Source: Temnothorax longispinosus | Taxonomy: Eukaryota; Arthropoda; Insecta; Hymenoptera; Formicidae | Length of the DNA stretch: 64,000 nucleotides | Direction: 5' to 3' | Assembly (NCBI RefSeq): GCF_030848805.1 | Contig: NC_092368.1 | Span: forward strand, 15,245,341 to 15,309,340 | In this document: piece by piece, positions 21,246 to 33,600 of the stretch | Layout of the letters: each line of letters starts with the position of its first letter | Position numbering within the stretch: the stretch's first letter is position 1 | Translations under genes and position numbers: made by a program | Notes under the pieces: model-generated | Told to the model about the DNA's origin: nothing | Database searches by the model: none | Seen by the model: only the letters and a program-made list of their open reading frames with translations

Positions 21246-22333
21246 AGGAGTTTAAAACCGTACTGCAACCTCCACGCGGTAAACTCTGGAAACTATAAAA
21301 ATTAAAAAGTATACATATTATAGGCTAATTGCAGACGTACATATGTGCTAGTAAAGTTACATCGAACACCCGCAACGCGGAATGGCACTGCACTGTGCGC
21401 CGGAGTGACGCGACGCTTACGATTTTCGTATTTTTAACTATGTTCCACCATTTAAAAAAAATTGAAAAAAATATATGTTATAGTGGACACTTTAAGAGAA
21501 ATTTTCGTAAAAATTTCAAAGGGGTACCTCGAAAATATCACCCTAAAAAAAAATATTAAAAAATTCAAATATTTTTTTTTGGTCTTTTTTTTTGGCAAAC
21601 ATTTTGGACATTTTTTTTGTTAATTAGTTTTATTAGTCTACATAACATATATTTTTTTCATCAAGATCGGTCAAGTGGTTTTCGAGAAAAATACATTTCT
21701 TTATTTTACTTTCTCCCTGCATAACTTCTAAAAAAGTAGATTTTTTAAAATAATATTTGGTGGAAAGTTTTATCATATTGGTACTAACTTGTGACATTAA
21801 TGTCAGCTCTGTATGATCAAGGGCCGATTTCATATGCTTACTCCGCTAGGCCCTTTGGTTTTAATTTGATTCTTATTAAAACGTATTTTTGTTTAAATAA
21901 TGTTTAAATAATATTTGCGGTAAAATTTGTTTCTTTATTTGTCGAACTTAACATGTAAAATATTTGATTCAAATTAAAAAAAAATAATATAGTCATATAA
22001 GATTATATATGATCAGATCAGAATATTGCATCTCAAAGTATCCGATAGATGGCATTCGATGTGATCTGTTTCTCGTAATTAAAATTTGACAAAGAGTGTT
22101 ATAAGATAACGGTATCAAGAAGACACGACACTGTCTCGGAACGACACAATTTTTGTATCAGTTATATCGTGAAGTCCACTCTTATAATAAAGTAGCACGC
22201 TTAAAAAATAAAATTTTATATAATCTTGTTTAAATTTATAAATTGGTATAAATTTAAATTTAAAACAAAATTATATAAAATTCTAATAAGATCAAATAAC
22301 ATTTATATATGACAAATTTGACTTATATGACTT

Positions 22334-22431
22334 ATATGATTATATTTGACTTATATGATTATATTTGACTTATATGATTATATTTGACTTATATATGATT
22401 ATATTTGACTTATATGATTATATTTAACAAA
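22334..22431. repeat. 19-bp minisatellite
   Basis: About five tandem copies of ATTTGACTTATATGATTAT, one with a 2-bp insertion, lie within the right flank of the outer CCCGCG-ended element. Confidence 0.8.
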
Positions 22432-22895
22432 TTAATTTTGAATTTATTACCATATTTAATCCACATTTGGCAAATTAAAACCATATTAACTCTGCATTTC
22501 TTTTGGTCTGTGCGGCTGATTTTGCATATTTTAACAAAGCAAGGTCCAGTTTAATCCATATATAGATTAAATAAGATGGGGTACTTTAATTTGATTTAAA
22601 TATGACATATTTAAATTATAATTGATTTGCATATTCGATTCTAATAAGATTCTTAATAAATTCATATAAGCTTTTAATACGGTTTTAATACAATCGTTTT
22701 TCGCGGGACCGTAAAGACATTATATGTATAGGATGTATATGTATATGTCAATGTCGTATTTTTAGATATAAAATACAGATTGAATATAAAACAAGATCAA
22801 ATTCTCCTGCATTGTATTGGCTAAAACCTGATCAAATATTCAATGGTACACATCCTTTCGTGAATTATATGAGAATAATAAACTTCTTCTAACTA

Positions 22896-23075
22896 TGTGA
22901 GAGACCGGGGCTATTTGTCTACGGGGGCTATATGTGTCCACAGTAATGCTATCTCAAGTTTCAAGAGACATATGTCTCTACCATTGTAACAAGTATTTGA
23001 AAAATGCCCTACGTAAAAAATTTAAATGTTGTTTGTTTTCTTGCGATGCTTCTCGCAGAACGCTATATAGGCCAG
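22896..23075. mobile_element. Truncated copy of the GGGAGACCGGGG-type element
   Basis: It begins GAGAGACCGGGGCTATTTGT and continues with CTTGCGATGCTTCTCGCAGA, which parallels the reverse complement of the right end of the 6037-8008 element. The other terminus is missing. The open frame at 22934-23149 is not conserved in frame with the other copy and is unlikely to be a protein. Confidence 0.5.
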
Positions 23076-23159
23076 TCATATTACAGACATTGATGAATCT
23101 TCCAATTAATCTTCCCAGGTTGCAACCACTAAGAATCGTTTTGATTTGAGGTGCTCTAA

Positions 23160-23900
23160 GTGGGATTTATTTTGCTTGGCAAAATTAATGCGCAATAAAA
23201 AGTTATTAACATTATTATCAACAAAAAACATGATTTTTTTATTTTTTCTCAAATATCTCGAAAACTAAGCAAGATAAGGTTACTAACTATACGTACCTTT
23301 TTTGTAGACCGTAAAATTATCTACAATAATGATCTGAACAACATTTATCGTCAAATCAGTGGTTTAGCTTGCACGCGCCGTCAAAGTCCGAGACTCGGAT
23401 CTCGAAAACCCTCGATTTCATCGTTTTTTTTAATGTTGCGCCGGTGATTTTTTTCCGTCATTTAAAATGGAATTAAAAATCTCAAAAAAATCACACATTA
23501 TCTGAGAACGACAAAGAATACTTTTTATGGTGTCGATTTTTTAGACACTTTTTCTTTAGTTTGTAGCTATGTAAGCAAAAAATTTTGATTTTTTGGAATA
23601 GTCTTAGTTTTTCGCTGTTTTCAGGCCTTAGAATTTATTTGAGACAAATTTTATCGTATGCATCTTGTTGTGGACAAAATTTACAACAAAAATGGACCCT
23701 TGTATTTTTTTCGTATACGAACGCTGATTTTTTTTATTGACACGCAAAGTTATCCAATATTGTGCACAGGTCGGATAACGTTTGTTTTACACTGAGATAA
23801 TTATTTTTCATTAAAATTTACGTGATTTTTCTCATTATTTTTCTCAATCTTTGTTCAATCGCCACGATCGGTTCCTTATCCGAGATCTATCGGCTCTCCC
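23160..23900. other. AT-rich stretch, no gene seen
   Basis: Poly-T tracts and phrases such as AAATATCTCGAAAACTAAGC suggest repeat-derived DNA. I see no matching termini and no coding frame. Confidence 0.4.
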
Positions 23901-23919
23901 GAGATCTTTCTCAGTTTCT

Positions 23920-24490
23920 TATATTCGTACGAGGAGCGCATTTAACGCACGTAGGAGCGGAACGGTCCCGCGCGCGCGCGCGGGGGGCCCATTGCGTGTT
24001 CTAGGACGTGTAATAAAGCGCCGTGCTCTATCTATCCGTGGCGAAGTAACGTTGGGAAGGCAACGGACCTCGGAACAGGTGTGCGCGTGTGTGCGTTGTT
24101 GTATGTTACTCGCAGGCGAGGATATCACAACGGGCCCCTCGGGCCCCCCAGGCGCGCGCGCGCTCACGTATTCATGAGGCCGCACAGAGCTCGTCCCGGG
24201 CCGCCTGCCGTTGCCATCGGTCACGGCTGGCCGGCCGGAGTTCCGGGGCCCACTTCCGGACACTCGCGCGCGGCACCGGTACGGTCTCGTTTTCAGCCGG
24301 GAATATCAGGCGTTATTCGCAGTGTACAGTTAGCCGTCGCGCATCATACGCGGACGCGGAGAGCTCGCGCGCGTCCTGCTCCTTCGCGCGTGTCCCTTCG
24401 CCGAGGTAAGGAGGCGGTTTAAATGGGCCCCGGCCTCTCCGTGCCGCGAGATATACCGGAGAACAATGGACTTCCCCAGGCGGGTGAGTG
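23920..24490 (+). promoter_or_regulatory. CpG-rich block with candidate 5' exon and donor
   Basis: Composition changes sharply from AT-rich to CpG-dense (runs of GCGCGCGC near 23970 and 24150). At 24466 an ATG is followed six codons later by CGG|GTGAGT, a near-consensus splice donor (GT at 24484). This may be a promoter and leader exon for the villin gene 3.1 kb downstream, but no acceptor link is proven. Overlapping frames on both strands are a by-product of low stop density in GC-rich DNA. Confidence 0.35.
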
Positions 24491-24499
24491 AGATCCATT

Positions 24500-25180
24500 C
24501 CGTTTCGCGAATCCTTCCGACTTCGATGATCTCGCCGGAGAGCGAGAGACGCGGGGAACGATGTTTTTCAAGGAAGATCCTTGAACGGCGGAACCGGATG
24601 TCCTTCGATCCTTGGATTCAATTTCCGATAAATGGAGAGAAAGAGAGAGAGAGAGAGCCAAATGTGACGAATTTGGGAACAATTCTGAAGAATTATACAT
24701 AATTAATAATATGATAATTATGTTAATTGAGACACAGTCTTTTTCGTTCTTTGCGAGTAATGTTTATTTTTGGGAGATATTTATTTTACTTCTAACTTTT
24801 TTTTTTACTTTTCTGTAAAAGTTTTAATTAACGGATGAGTTTATTTTCAGCCTCGGGTTTCTAAAAGATTTCTGAAAGATGTCGAATTTCTTTTTTAAGT
24901 TTTAATTAATAAGTTATTAAATTTTCTACTCCCGCTCTCATTTCTGCTCTGTTTAATGCTCTCATGTTTAAGTAAATAAAAAATTCATGACTAAAAACTA
25001 AAATACACAGTTGCAAATAAGACGGAATTGTTGAATATTAATTAAAAGGAAAAAGATTACTTCTCAGTGTTTTATTATAATCTTGACTACTTGAAGAAAG
25101 CATGATAAATCAATTCATATAAGTAAGGACATTAAAATAAGCGTAAGAAAAGTACGCTGTTAAATTCGAAACATCAAATT
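24500..25180. other. AT-rich stretch, no gene seen
   Basis: A short (AG)n run at about 24638-24656 is followed by AT-rich DNA. It could be intron or intergenic. Confidence 0.4.
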
Positions 25181-25470
25181 ATACTCAATTTGAGTTTTAA
25201 CCATTGTTGTAGGTCGCTACTTCTTAATAGTCGATAAGATAATAGGTTGGCAAATAAGTTCGTTCGGTTTTTTTGACTGGTATATATATAAAAAACCGAA
25301 CAAACTTATTTGCCAACCCAATACATCGACATTTATTTAACTAAATCAATGGAATTAAAATAACTGTTTTGTATTAAATTAATGAACTTTGACACACATG
25401 GTGGTTAACACTAATAAATTATTTAACTAAAGGTATTGGTTCAAATTTTATCTTTTAATATTTGATAGCG
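25180..25470. repeat. Dispersed repeat with related copies near 25770 and 44870
   Basis: TTAACTAAATCAATGGAATT, ACACATGGTGGTTAA and GGTATTGGTTCAAATTT occur in the same order at about 44930-45040. Parts of the downstream half recur at 25770-25870. A small mariner-like hairpin has inserted into this copy at about 25245. Confidence 0.6.
25245..25320. mobile_element. Mini-mariner hairpin
   Basis: GGTTGGCAAATAAGTTCGTT and its inverted copy, followed by a CGGTTTTTT stem, form arms of about 30 bp around a short (TA)n loop. TA lies next to both ends. The terminal sequence resembles mariner inverted repeats (GGTTGGCAAATAAGT). Confidence 0.7.
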
Positions 25471-25659
25471 TGTATTAATTATTAAAAAAAATTCAAACAA
25501 AAAATGATATACATATTTTGAAGAATAATACATTTTAATTATTGAAGAAGATTGCATAAATAAAGCACGATTTATTTGTAGATGACTAAAGAAGAGACTG
25601 TAATACAGATAATTCTTTTTTTATTTTATATTTACTAATACTGTTTTGTGTTAAAATAA

Positions 25660-25870
25660 TCACTCGTTATCGAGATCTCAACATCTCGGGTACTCGCAAC
25701 CCGTCGCGTAAAAGAGTCACGGTCGGTCTCGCTCCGCGTGTACTTGACACGAGACACTACCGTGTTTCTTGATAAATTTGGTAGTTAAAAATAATAAAAT
25801 GTTATTTAACAAGATAGTGATTTAGTTTCATCTTTTAATATTTAACAATGTATATTTTTCATTTTAATAG
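25660..25870. repeat. Dispersed repeat, second copy
   Basis: Bases 25665-25775 match 3075-3215 (AAAGAGTCACGGTCGGTCTC and neighbours). Bases 25770-25870 match the family seen at 25180 and 44870 (AATAAAATGTTATTTAAC, ATTTAACAATGTATA). Confidence 0.6.
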
Positions 25871-26149
25871 TATTTCTATGAAAAATCTATTAATATTTCT
25901 TGTCAAATTTCTGAAAAAAAAAATAAATTAACAAGAACGGTGTTTCCATACAAAACATGTACAAAAAAATTGCCAGGGAGGAGACTAATTATAAATATAA
26001 TTTTAACTGCTTGAAGAAATAATGATAAATTAATTAACTTGTTTTTAAATCTTATATACATCGTGTATTCTACAATCAAATACTCATTCCTTTAAAAAGA
26101 GAGATAAAAATCGATGCCATTCTATTTCGCGTTTCCGCTGCCTTCGCAC

Positions 26150-26660
26150 CACCTGTTACACCACCGTCGTTGAATGAACGAGTCTTTCACTCTACGAGCG
26201 AAAAAACGTATGTTATCCTCTCCTGCGAGGGAGACTCGCGGCCGTTCGCGGTCGAGCGACCGCGAATTCTCACCTTTTGCCGCGATTCCCGCGGCAGAGA
26301 TGTGGGCGACAGTTGCGACTTCCTGCCCTGTCCCGCGCGGCGACGATGATCGTCGCGGATGATGGTCGGGCCGCGCGTGTGCGTGCGTGCGTGCGTGCGT
26401 GCGTACATGCGTGAGGCGAATGCGAGGGCCTCATGTATGAATGAATCGCGCGGTATAAACACGCACACTCGCGCGCATTGCACGCACACACGCCGCGGCG
26501 AACGAAACCAGCACAATGCGACGGCGCGGCGCGGCATAATGGGCCCTCGTCTTCACCGGGATCCGATGTGGTTACAGGTCAATCAACTCGAGCCGAAAGC
26601 GAGCAGCACAAAAGCCGCACATTTTCCTGACAGGAGAGAACAATGACAATTGCTAGTCGC
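26150..26660. promoter_or_regulatory. CpG-rich block with (GCGT)n
   Basis: A CpG-dense block contains a GTGC/GCGT microsatellite at about 26376-26403. Frames are open on both strands without family similarity. Possible regulatory or leader DNA upstream of villin. Confidence 0.25.
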
Positions 26661-27109
26661 GATGAGAGATTTAAAAAAAATTTTATTCCCCTTGTAATTT
26701 GTCCGGAACGACCGCTCTGGCGAAGCGAACGTCTAACAGCGTCATAGAAATGTCCGGGAGAAACGTTCGAGATCTCTTAGATATTCTTCTAACGTTTCTA
26801 GATAGCGATAACTTTTTGAAGCTTCTTTTTAAAACTTATATAGCAATAAATGAGTAATTCGAGCCATTTAATATCTCAATCGTCAAATAATTAATTTGTT
26901 AATTAATTAAATAAAATAATTAACTGAATAAACTAGAATCGTTTTACATTTTGATCATCAAATAATTAATTTACTGATCAACTAAGTAAAATAATTATAA
27001 GTAAACCGATGATATATTTAGCTTCCAAATTAATTGATCGATACAAATTTAAATCGGACTACGCAATGTTGGAAAATATATGAGCTAAATTGATTCGAGG
27101 TAAACTTAT

Positions 27110-27614
27110 TTAATGTGCTAAGCGCTCTTCCGGCAAAGGCCGCGTGCGGTGCGTCGAGCACGCACTCGAGCGCACCTGCGAGGCGAAGATCCTCTCGCGA
27201 GCTCTTGTATCCCAGTTTTCAGTCCGCTCGCGAAGCGCGTCCGTTGCGAAACACCTCGGCTCGCGCTGCGCGCCTGCGAATGTAATCGCCGACAATGTTA
27301 TCGCGCACGCCGGAATTAATTACCATTAATTGCTGCACGCGGGCGTCCGTCCGTCGACCTTAGAATCCGTTTTCGAGTTTTCCGGCAATTTTTCGCAACG
27401 ATTTCGAGAACTCGCTAGAGTGCTTCGACTCCTCATTCTTGACACGCGATCGCTGGATAAACTCTATGATCTTCAAGTCTCGTCTCGGCTTGTTCGTCAC
27501 TTTGCGCTGCGATATTATTTTTGAGAAATAAAGTGCGAGAAAAGCTTCGAATCGTCGGGAGGAGAGGAATTTTCGAAGAGCCGGAGCCTTGTTATTATTT
27601 ATTCGTGGACGAAC
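27110..27614 (+). promoter_or_regulatory. Probable proximal promoter and 5' UTR of the villin-like gene
   Basis: CpG-rich sequence runs from about 27120 to 27345 and continues to the ATG at 27615. I see no TATA box at a fixed position. The long antisense frame here (27360-27854) overlaps coding exon 1 and is a shadow. Confidence 0.4.
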
Positions 27615-30600
27615 ATGACGAGCGTGCTGTACCCTGAAATTATAAATACCGTCCCGCAGGACGACAGGAGCTGTCGCAGCGATGATTCCGGCGGCGAGGT
27701 CTTCAGAAACATCCCGAAGAACAGCAGCATCTTCCGAGTCTGGAAGATCGAGGTAGCTATCAATAAAAATGATTGAATAACTGTAACACTGTGACATGGA
27801 CATTTTCTTCAACGATAAAAAATAATACGCATTGCGGTACAAAAAGAAGATCATAAAGACTAATGTATATAGTTGAAAGATTAATGTACAAAGTTAGAAA
27901 TATATTGGTCATATAATAAATCGTTATGGATAAAAATGAGTTGTTTTATGTCGGCTGCAAAACAAGCGTCATCCTCTTTATAATAGTCAAATCAAATTCT
28001 ATCCCTTTCTTAAATTTATACTCTAATTAATCTTGTATTTAATTTGATTTATATTTAATTTATTTAGTCTTTTATTTCATTATTTATTATTTCTACTAAG
28101 TATTTACAATTATTTATTAACTACACAGAAAAACAAGAAGTGTCAAATAAAAATTTATATATACTAGTACTTATATACGCAAGAATCTATAATCTTTTCA
28201 TAAAAATTTAACTTTTTTTTCATGGTTTGAACTATAATACAAAATGATTTCATTCAATGCAAGTTTTCTTCGTTTGACGCAATATAATCTTGTTTCAAGA
28301 TTTCCACGTTGAAACAAAAGATATATTTTCAAATCAAGAATATTTTTCTGTGTATTTTTAGCTATTATTTGTAATTATTAATTTCCTCTAATTAGTCTTA
28401 TGTATAATTATTTATTTCACGCCTCGTTTACTCGGTGTTACGTATTCGCTTTTGTCGGACAGGGTCTACGGGCGACGGTCGTAAGCAGCAGCAACATGGG
28501 CCTCTTCCTCTCCGAGTCGGCATACATCGTCTACGCCGTGTCCGCAAAGGACGGTGCACTTCCTTACCCGGGCATACCGGTACTTTTACTTCCATTGTGT
28601 TACGTCGTCGTGAGAGAAACCGCACGAAAGCGCAAGCACCGCCTCGCCTAACGAAATCCACGCCCTATTAGAACGTGATTTTTCTTCCACGGACTTTTGA
28701 CTTCGAGTTTGGCGTCGAATCACTCCTCCGCAAAGAAAATAAACTTATATATTCTCATGCACGCGTAATTGTCTATGCAAAGAATTAAGACATTTACATT
28801 TATGAAAGATAAGCTGCGACGTTTAAAAAACTTGGCATTAAAAAAGATATTTGCCCTTCTTTTCTTCTTTTTTATTTTTATTCGCTTTATTATTTAGTTA
28901 ATATATTCCTGGTGGTTCCTTCTGATAGATTAAGGATCTGAAGGACAGCTCGGTGGTGCGCGCCATCCACTTCTGGATCGGCGCCAACTGCGACTCGACG
29001 GCGTCCGGCGCCGCGGCGCTCCGCGCCGCCGAGCTCGACTCGCAGACGTCGGCGATGATCCTGACGCGCGAGGCACAGGGCCGCGAAAGCCCGCGGTTCC
29101 TCGCCTACTTCCGGCAGCGGCTGGTCGTGGAGAACCTGCACCACGAGCCGCCCGCCTGCACCCTGCATCGCGTCTCCGGCGTGGCCGTGCCGATTCTGAC
29201 CGAGCTGGAGAGGGTCCACTGGGAGCGCTTCAGCTGCCGGGACGTCATCCTCATGGACGTCCGCGCAAAGTGCGTGATAGTTCAGGGCGATCGCGTACTA
29301 CGCGACGCGAATCATTTTTACGTAACTGCCGGACGATGTCGAAATCCGCCGGTGAAAGTTTTTCGCGTGCAAAAAATGTATATACGCAAACCGAGGACCG
29401 AGTAATGATAGGTCTGATCCCTTTAGCACCTAGAAATTTAATACGTTTAAGAAAGTTTAATAATTTTGTTCGAGTTGTTGAATATCCTAGATAGAATTTC
29501 AATTTTCTATATTTCGTTTTTTGAGAACTGAAAAAAATTGTCGTGTAATTATTTCTTCTTTATTTTTTATTTCTTTATTTACAGTTTTTTTACTTTTTAA
29601 TGTCAAAATGCAATAAATATTTTTTATTCTTGAGTATATGATATCTCCGTTTTTATTAGATTTTTATAAATTCTTTTTAATAAGGAATTGATTGTAAACC
29701 AAGTCCACTTTCTGGCTGTTTTGCTAAAGTTAATAAACTATATATAAATTCTTTTTATTAATTTTACAAAGAAAAGCGCGTTTAATTCGTAAATAATACA
29801 ACAGCAAAAGTTGCAATCAATAATAACACTTCAATTTGGCGAAATTAATTTTTACCGTTGTTCGACCAATTTTACAAAACAAATTCTTGTTATTAGTTCC
29901 CGATAGAACTGCATGTAAAATCTATATTCCATTTTCCTCTATTAACTTAGCAATTAATATAATTTTTTCTCTATTAATTTCGCAAATAAAGTAATAAAAA
30001 TTTTATAACAATTTCTTCTATATAACCACGAGTTTTACAAAAGTAGTTTAAAATTACAATCACTAATAACACTTTAATTTGCAAAATTTATTTTCATCAC
30101 CGGCTTTCCAATTTCACAAAATAAATTCTTGTTATTAGTTCCCAATAACTCTGTAACTTCTAAATTCCATTTTTCTTTATTAATTTAGCAATTTATATAA
30201 TTTTTTCTCTACTAATTTTGAAAATAAAATAATAAAAATCTTAGGATTTTAATTTCTTTTATATGACCATGAGTTTTACAAGAGTAGTTAAAAGATATTT
30301 CTCTTTTATTCTTAGGGGTATCGTCTTCCTGTGGCTGGGGTCCCTGTCAGATCCCCTGCACAAACGTCACGCCGCCAGTCTCCTGGAGTCCCGGAAAGAG
30401 AACAACAACGGCCGTGTGGTGGTGGTCGAGGACGGCTACGAGCAGACCCTGCCCGCGGACGACCGGGAGCTCTTCAGCAGCGTGCTTGATCCCTCGGCGA
30501 GGGTGGTGGCGCCCGATCGTCAGCACCGTGTCAATCCCCCCAGCCCCATCAAGCTGTACAAGTGCAGCGAGCAGTCGGGCAAGTACAAGGTCGCCGAGCT

Positions 30601-33600
30601 CAAGTCCGGTCCGATTCTGCGCGGCGACTTGACTTCCGGTGCCGTGTACCTGGTGGACCGGGGCGAGGCTGGCGTCTGGGCCTGGGTGGGCCGCGACGTC
30701 AACGCGCGGGAGAGATTGGAGGCCGTGAGAAACGCGCGGGGCTTCGTCAAGAAGAAGGACTACAGCGACGGCGTGCCGGTGGCCAGGACGACGGAAGGTA
30801 GAGCGGGATTTGTTTTATCGCGCCATAAAATTGTTTCACTCGGAGGCACAGTATTATTTAAAAAATCTCTTAAGAATACATGCAGATACCTAAATGCAGA
30901 AGGTTTTATTCGTCTTAATTGTAACGAAAGAAAGAAAAAAAGGAAACGATCGACACTATACATATACAAATTGAAATTAATTAATTGAAATCAAATTAAA
31001 ATTAAATAAACTGACAAAATTTGAGCTAGTAAGTCGGGAGAATTTTTAGAATTTTGAGATCTTAATAAAATAGCGTGCGCGATGCATGTAATAGCCGAAC
31101 GGGAATAAAATGAATAAAATGAAACGAAGGTCACGAACCGACGGAGATGAAGGCGCTGTTGAGGGGCTGGGAGCCCTCCAAGACGAGGCCGTTGACCTTG
31201 CCGACGAGCTTCGAGCCCGATTACATGAACGAGAGGCCCAGGATGGCGGCCGAGTGCCAGCTGGTGGACGATGGGTCCGGCGAGCGGACCTTGTGGAGGA
31301 TCGAACTGAAGGAGGGCATGGTCCAGGTGGAGGACGACAGAGGAATCTATTACGCGGAAGCCTGCTACGTGATGCTGTACAAGTACGGGCAGGGGCGAAG
31401 GTGTCGAAGTATTGTACGTGGAACTCTTTGAATTTACTATAATCTTTTTTTTTCGAGGGAGTCTGTTAAACGTAATGTTTCGTTTTGTATCGTTAAATTA
31501 TTACACTAATTATTTAATTTGTCAATAAAGCTTATTAAATGTTTTTCAATCGTGTCCATAACTATTAAAGGAATTTAATATCATTCGTAACTTTCTGAAT
31601 ACCACACAAGAATTGGAAAAAGGGGAAGGACTTTAATTTCTTTTAACGTACGCAAAGGTAGCATTCATCTTGTGGTTGTAATTATTGTGAAAGATTCGAA
31701 CAGAAACGACTATATTTTCATCAGGTTTATTGCTGGGAAGGTGTTCACTCTGTCAAAGTGGATCGAGATGCAGCTTTGACAGTGGCTTGTCGTCTGTCAG
31801 AAGAGACGAACGCGCAGTTGGTGAAGGCGTCCCAAGGGAGAGAACCGCCTCATCTATTGCAGATCTACGACGGGAAGCTCAAGATACTCGCCGGACGCCA
31901 CCGTGACTCGCGTAAAGTATCTCTCTGCTGTAATTCGGTTAAATAAAAGTGTAAAGAAATAACGATAAAAAAGAAATATATAGATATACATATAATAACG
32001 ATAAATGAAAAATAACAAGGTATTGATCGTTAAAATATTTTTAGCAACAAAAATTTTTGACCTTTATGAATCTTGAAACTTTCTGCTTGGTATTGAAGCT
32101 GATCTCAATTTGGATCAAAATGTATATTAAGAAAGTTGTTCGACTGATTCTAGGTTTAAATGATTTTGTTTACGCTCGTCTACTCCCAACTCACTAAGAT
32201 AAAACATCAAAAGAAGTTTCACTGTTATAGTGCACGAAGAGAAAATAGAATACTTAACCCTCCGTAGTCACACTGGGTCAATTTGACCCGAGCCTCAACT
32301 TTGCTCGTAAATATTTTGCGCGTAACTTGAAAATTGGCAGGCATAACGCCCTCTAGCTGTAGTTCAAAAAACAAAAAAAAATTTTTTTTAAAAACGAAAA
32401 TTTTTCGCAAATTTTTTTTATATGTTAAAAGTTCCTGAGGCACTTCTTTTTTTTTAGCAATTAATTTAGCAATAACACAAGTGCATTCGAGAATTTTTTC
32501 AACACGATCGGTGGATAAATGATCAAATGGCGAACGATCAAAGTTCGTCTCGGGTCAAAACGACCCAGAGTGACTTTCTTGTTTGAAAAAATAGGTGTGA
32601 CTACGGAGGGTTAAATTTATATGTGAAATATATATGAATGAAATTCGAAGGGTGCATCATACCATCTTTTACAATAAAGATTCTCGATTTGCAGCGCCAA
32701 AAAAATATCTGGTCAGAGTGTTCGGCTCGACGCCGTACACGTCGAAAGCCGTGGAACGTCCGTTACGGGCGAGCAGCTTGGACTCCAGCGCGGTGTTCAT
32801 TCTCTTCTCCAGCGCGCCGATCGTCTGGTGCGGCGGCAAGAGCACCGGCGACGCTAGACAGACGTCGCGACGCCTCGCGCCCAGAAACGCGCCCCTCGTT
32901 GCCGAGGGTAAGGAGGGCAACGACTTCTGGACCGAACTCGGAGGTAATTAAAAAAACTAGATGAGTATATGGCGCGGCTCAAACTTTTCTAAGATCACAT
33001 CCGACGTTATAATCATCGTTGCTTCGCGTAAATTTGTCCCGCTCAGGAAGAGGCGCCTACAGCACGGAGACCGAAGAGATAGGCGAGGAGCTGGACAAGC
33101 ACCTGTTTCAATGCCGCACCGAGAACGGCCTCTTCGTGGGCGAACAGATCCTCGGATTCCGACAGAATTCTCTGATACCGGAGGCTGCTTGGCTGCTAGA
33201 CGCCGGCAGCGTAATCTGGATATGGATAGGCAAGTTCTCCAGCCCGAGAACGTTGCAAGAGTGCGTCGAGGATGCCACTATATATCTTTACACTCATCCC
33301 GCTGGTCGAAATCGCAACACGACCATTTCTGTGATCAAACAAGGTGAGTTCCAGGCAATACAAAGTCGAAAAAAATTCTTAAAGCTGAATATCTTTCCCG
33401 GACTATATATATAGCAAGTTTTAAGTAAAAATCTAAGACGTAGTAGTCTTACTTTAAAAAATAGGTCGGACAAACATAAAAGATATCTTAACTCAGATAT
33501 CTTTCATAGGTTTGTCCGACCTATTTTTTAAAGTCAGCTCAAACTCCTCCGTAAAAGAACTTTAGATCTATATATTTTATACTTTTTGTTGTCTACGATT

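Larger units (their letters stand above)
19899..21858. mobile_element. Foldback-like element with long inverted arms and 54-bp tandem repeats
   Basis: Left arm 19899-20850 and right arm 20956-21858 are inverted copies of about 0.9 kb with only scattered differences, separated by about 105 bp. The ends are CCAAAGGGCCTAGCGGAG. TTTAA flanks both sides (19893-19897 and 21860-21864), with a one-base offset on the right. Each arm carries a 54-bp tandem array: five units on the left (about 20514-20770) and four on the right (about 21042-21245). That unit difference explains the arm-length difference. Drosophila FB elements also combine long inverted arms with tandem repeats; relatedness is not shown. 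Confidence 0.85.
19512..22707. mobile_element. Outer element with CCCGCGAAAAACGAT ends (3.2 kb, nested)
   Basis: CCCGCGAAAAACGAT at 19512 has its inverted copy ending at 22707. The interior flanks (19530-19890 and 21865-22690) share an AT-rich style with recurrent TTTAATTTG, GATCATAT and TATATGATC phrases. The foldback at 19899-21858 has inserted into it. No transposase frame is visible; the element is non-autonomous and its class is unknown. Confidence 0.6.

Noticed and set aside
27360..27854. 164-codon minus-strand frame
   Set aside because: It overlaps villin exon 1 on the opposite strand, has no family similarity and is explained as a shadow plus GC-rich leader.
28890..29219. Minus-strand frame of 109 codons
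   Set aside because: It is an antisense shadow of villin exon 3 caused by high GC content.
30263..30988. 241-codon frame as a separate gene
   Set aside because: Its middle is villin exon 4; the first and last parts are read-through into introns 3 and 4 past good splice sites.
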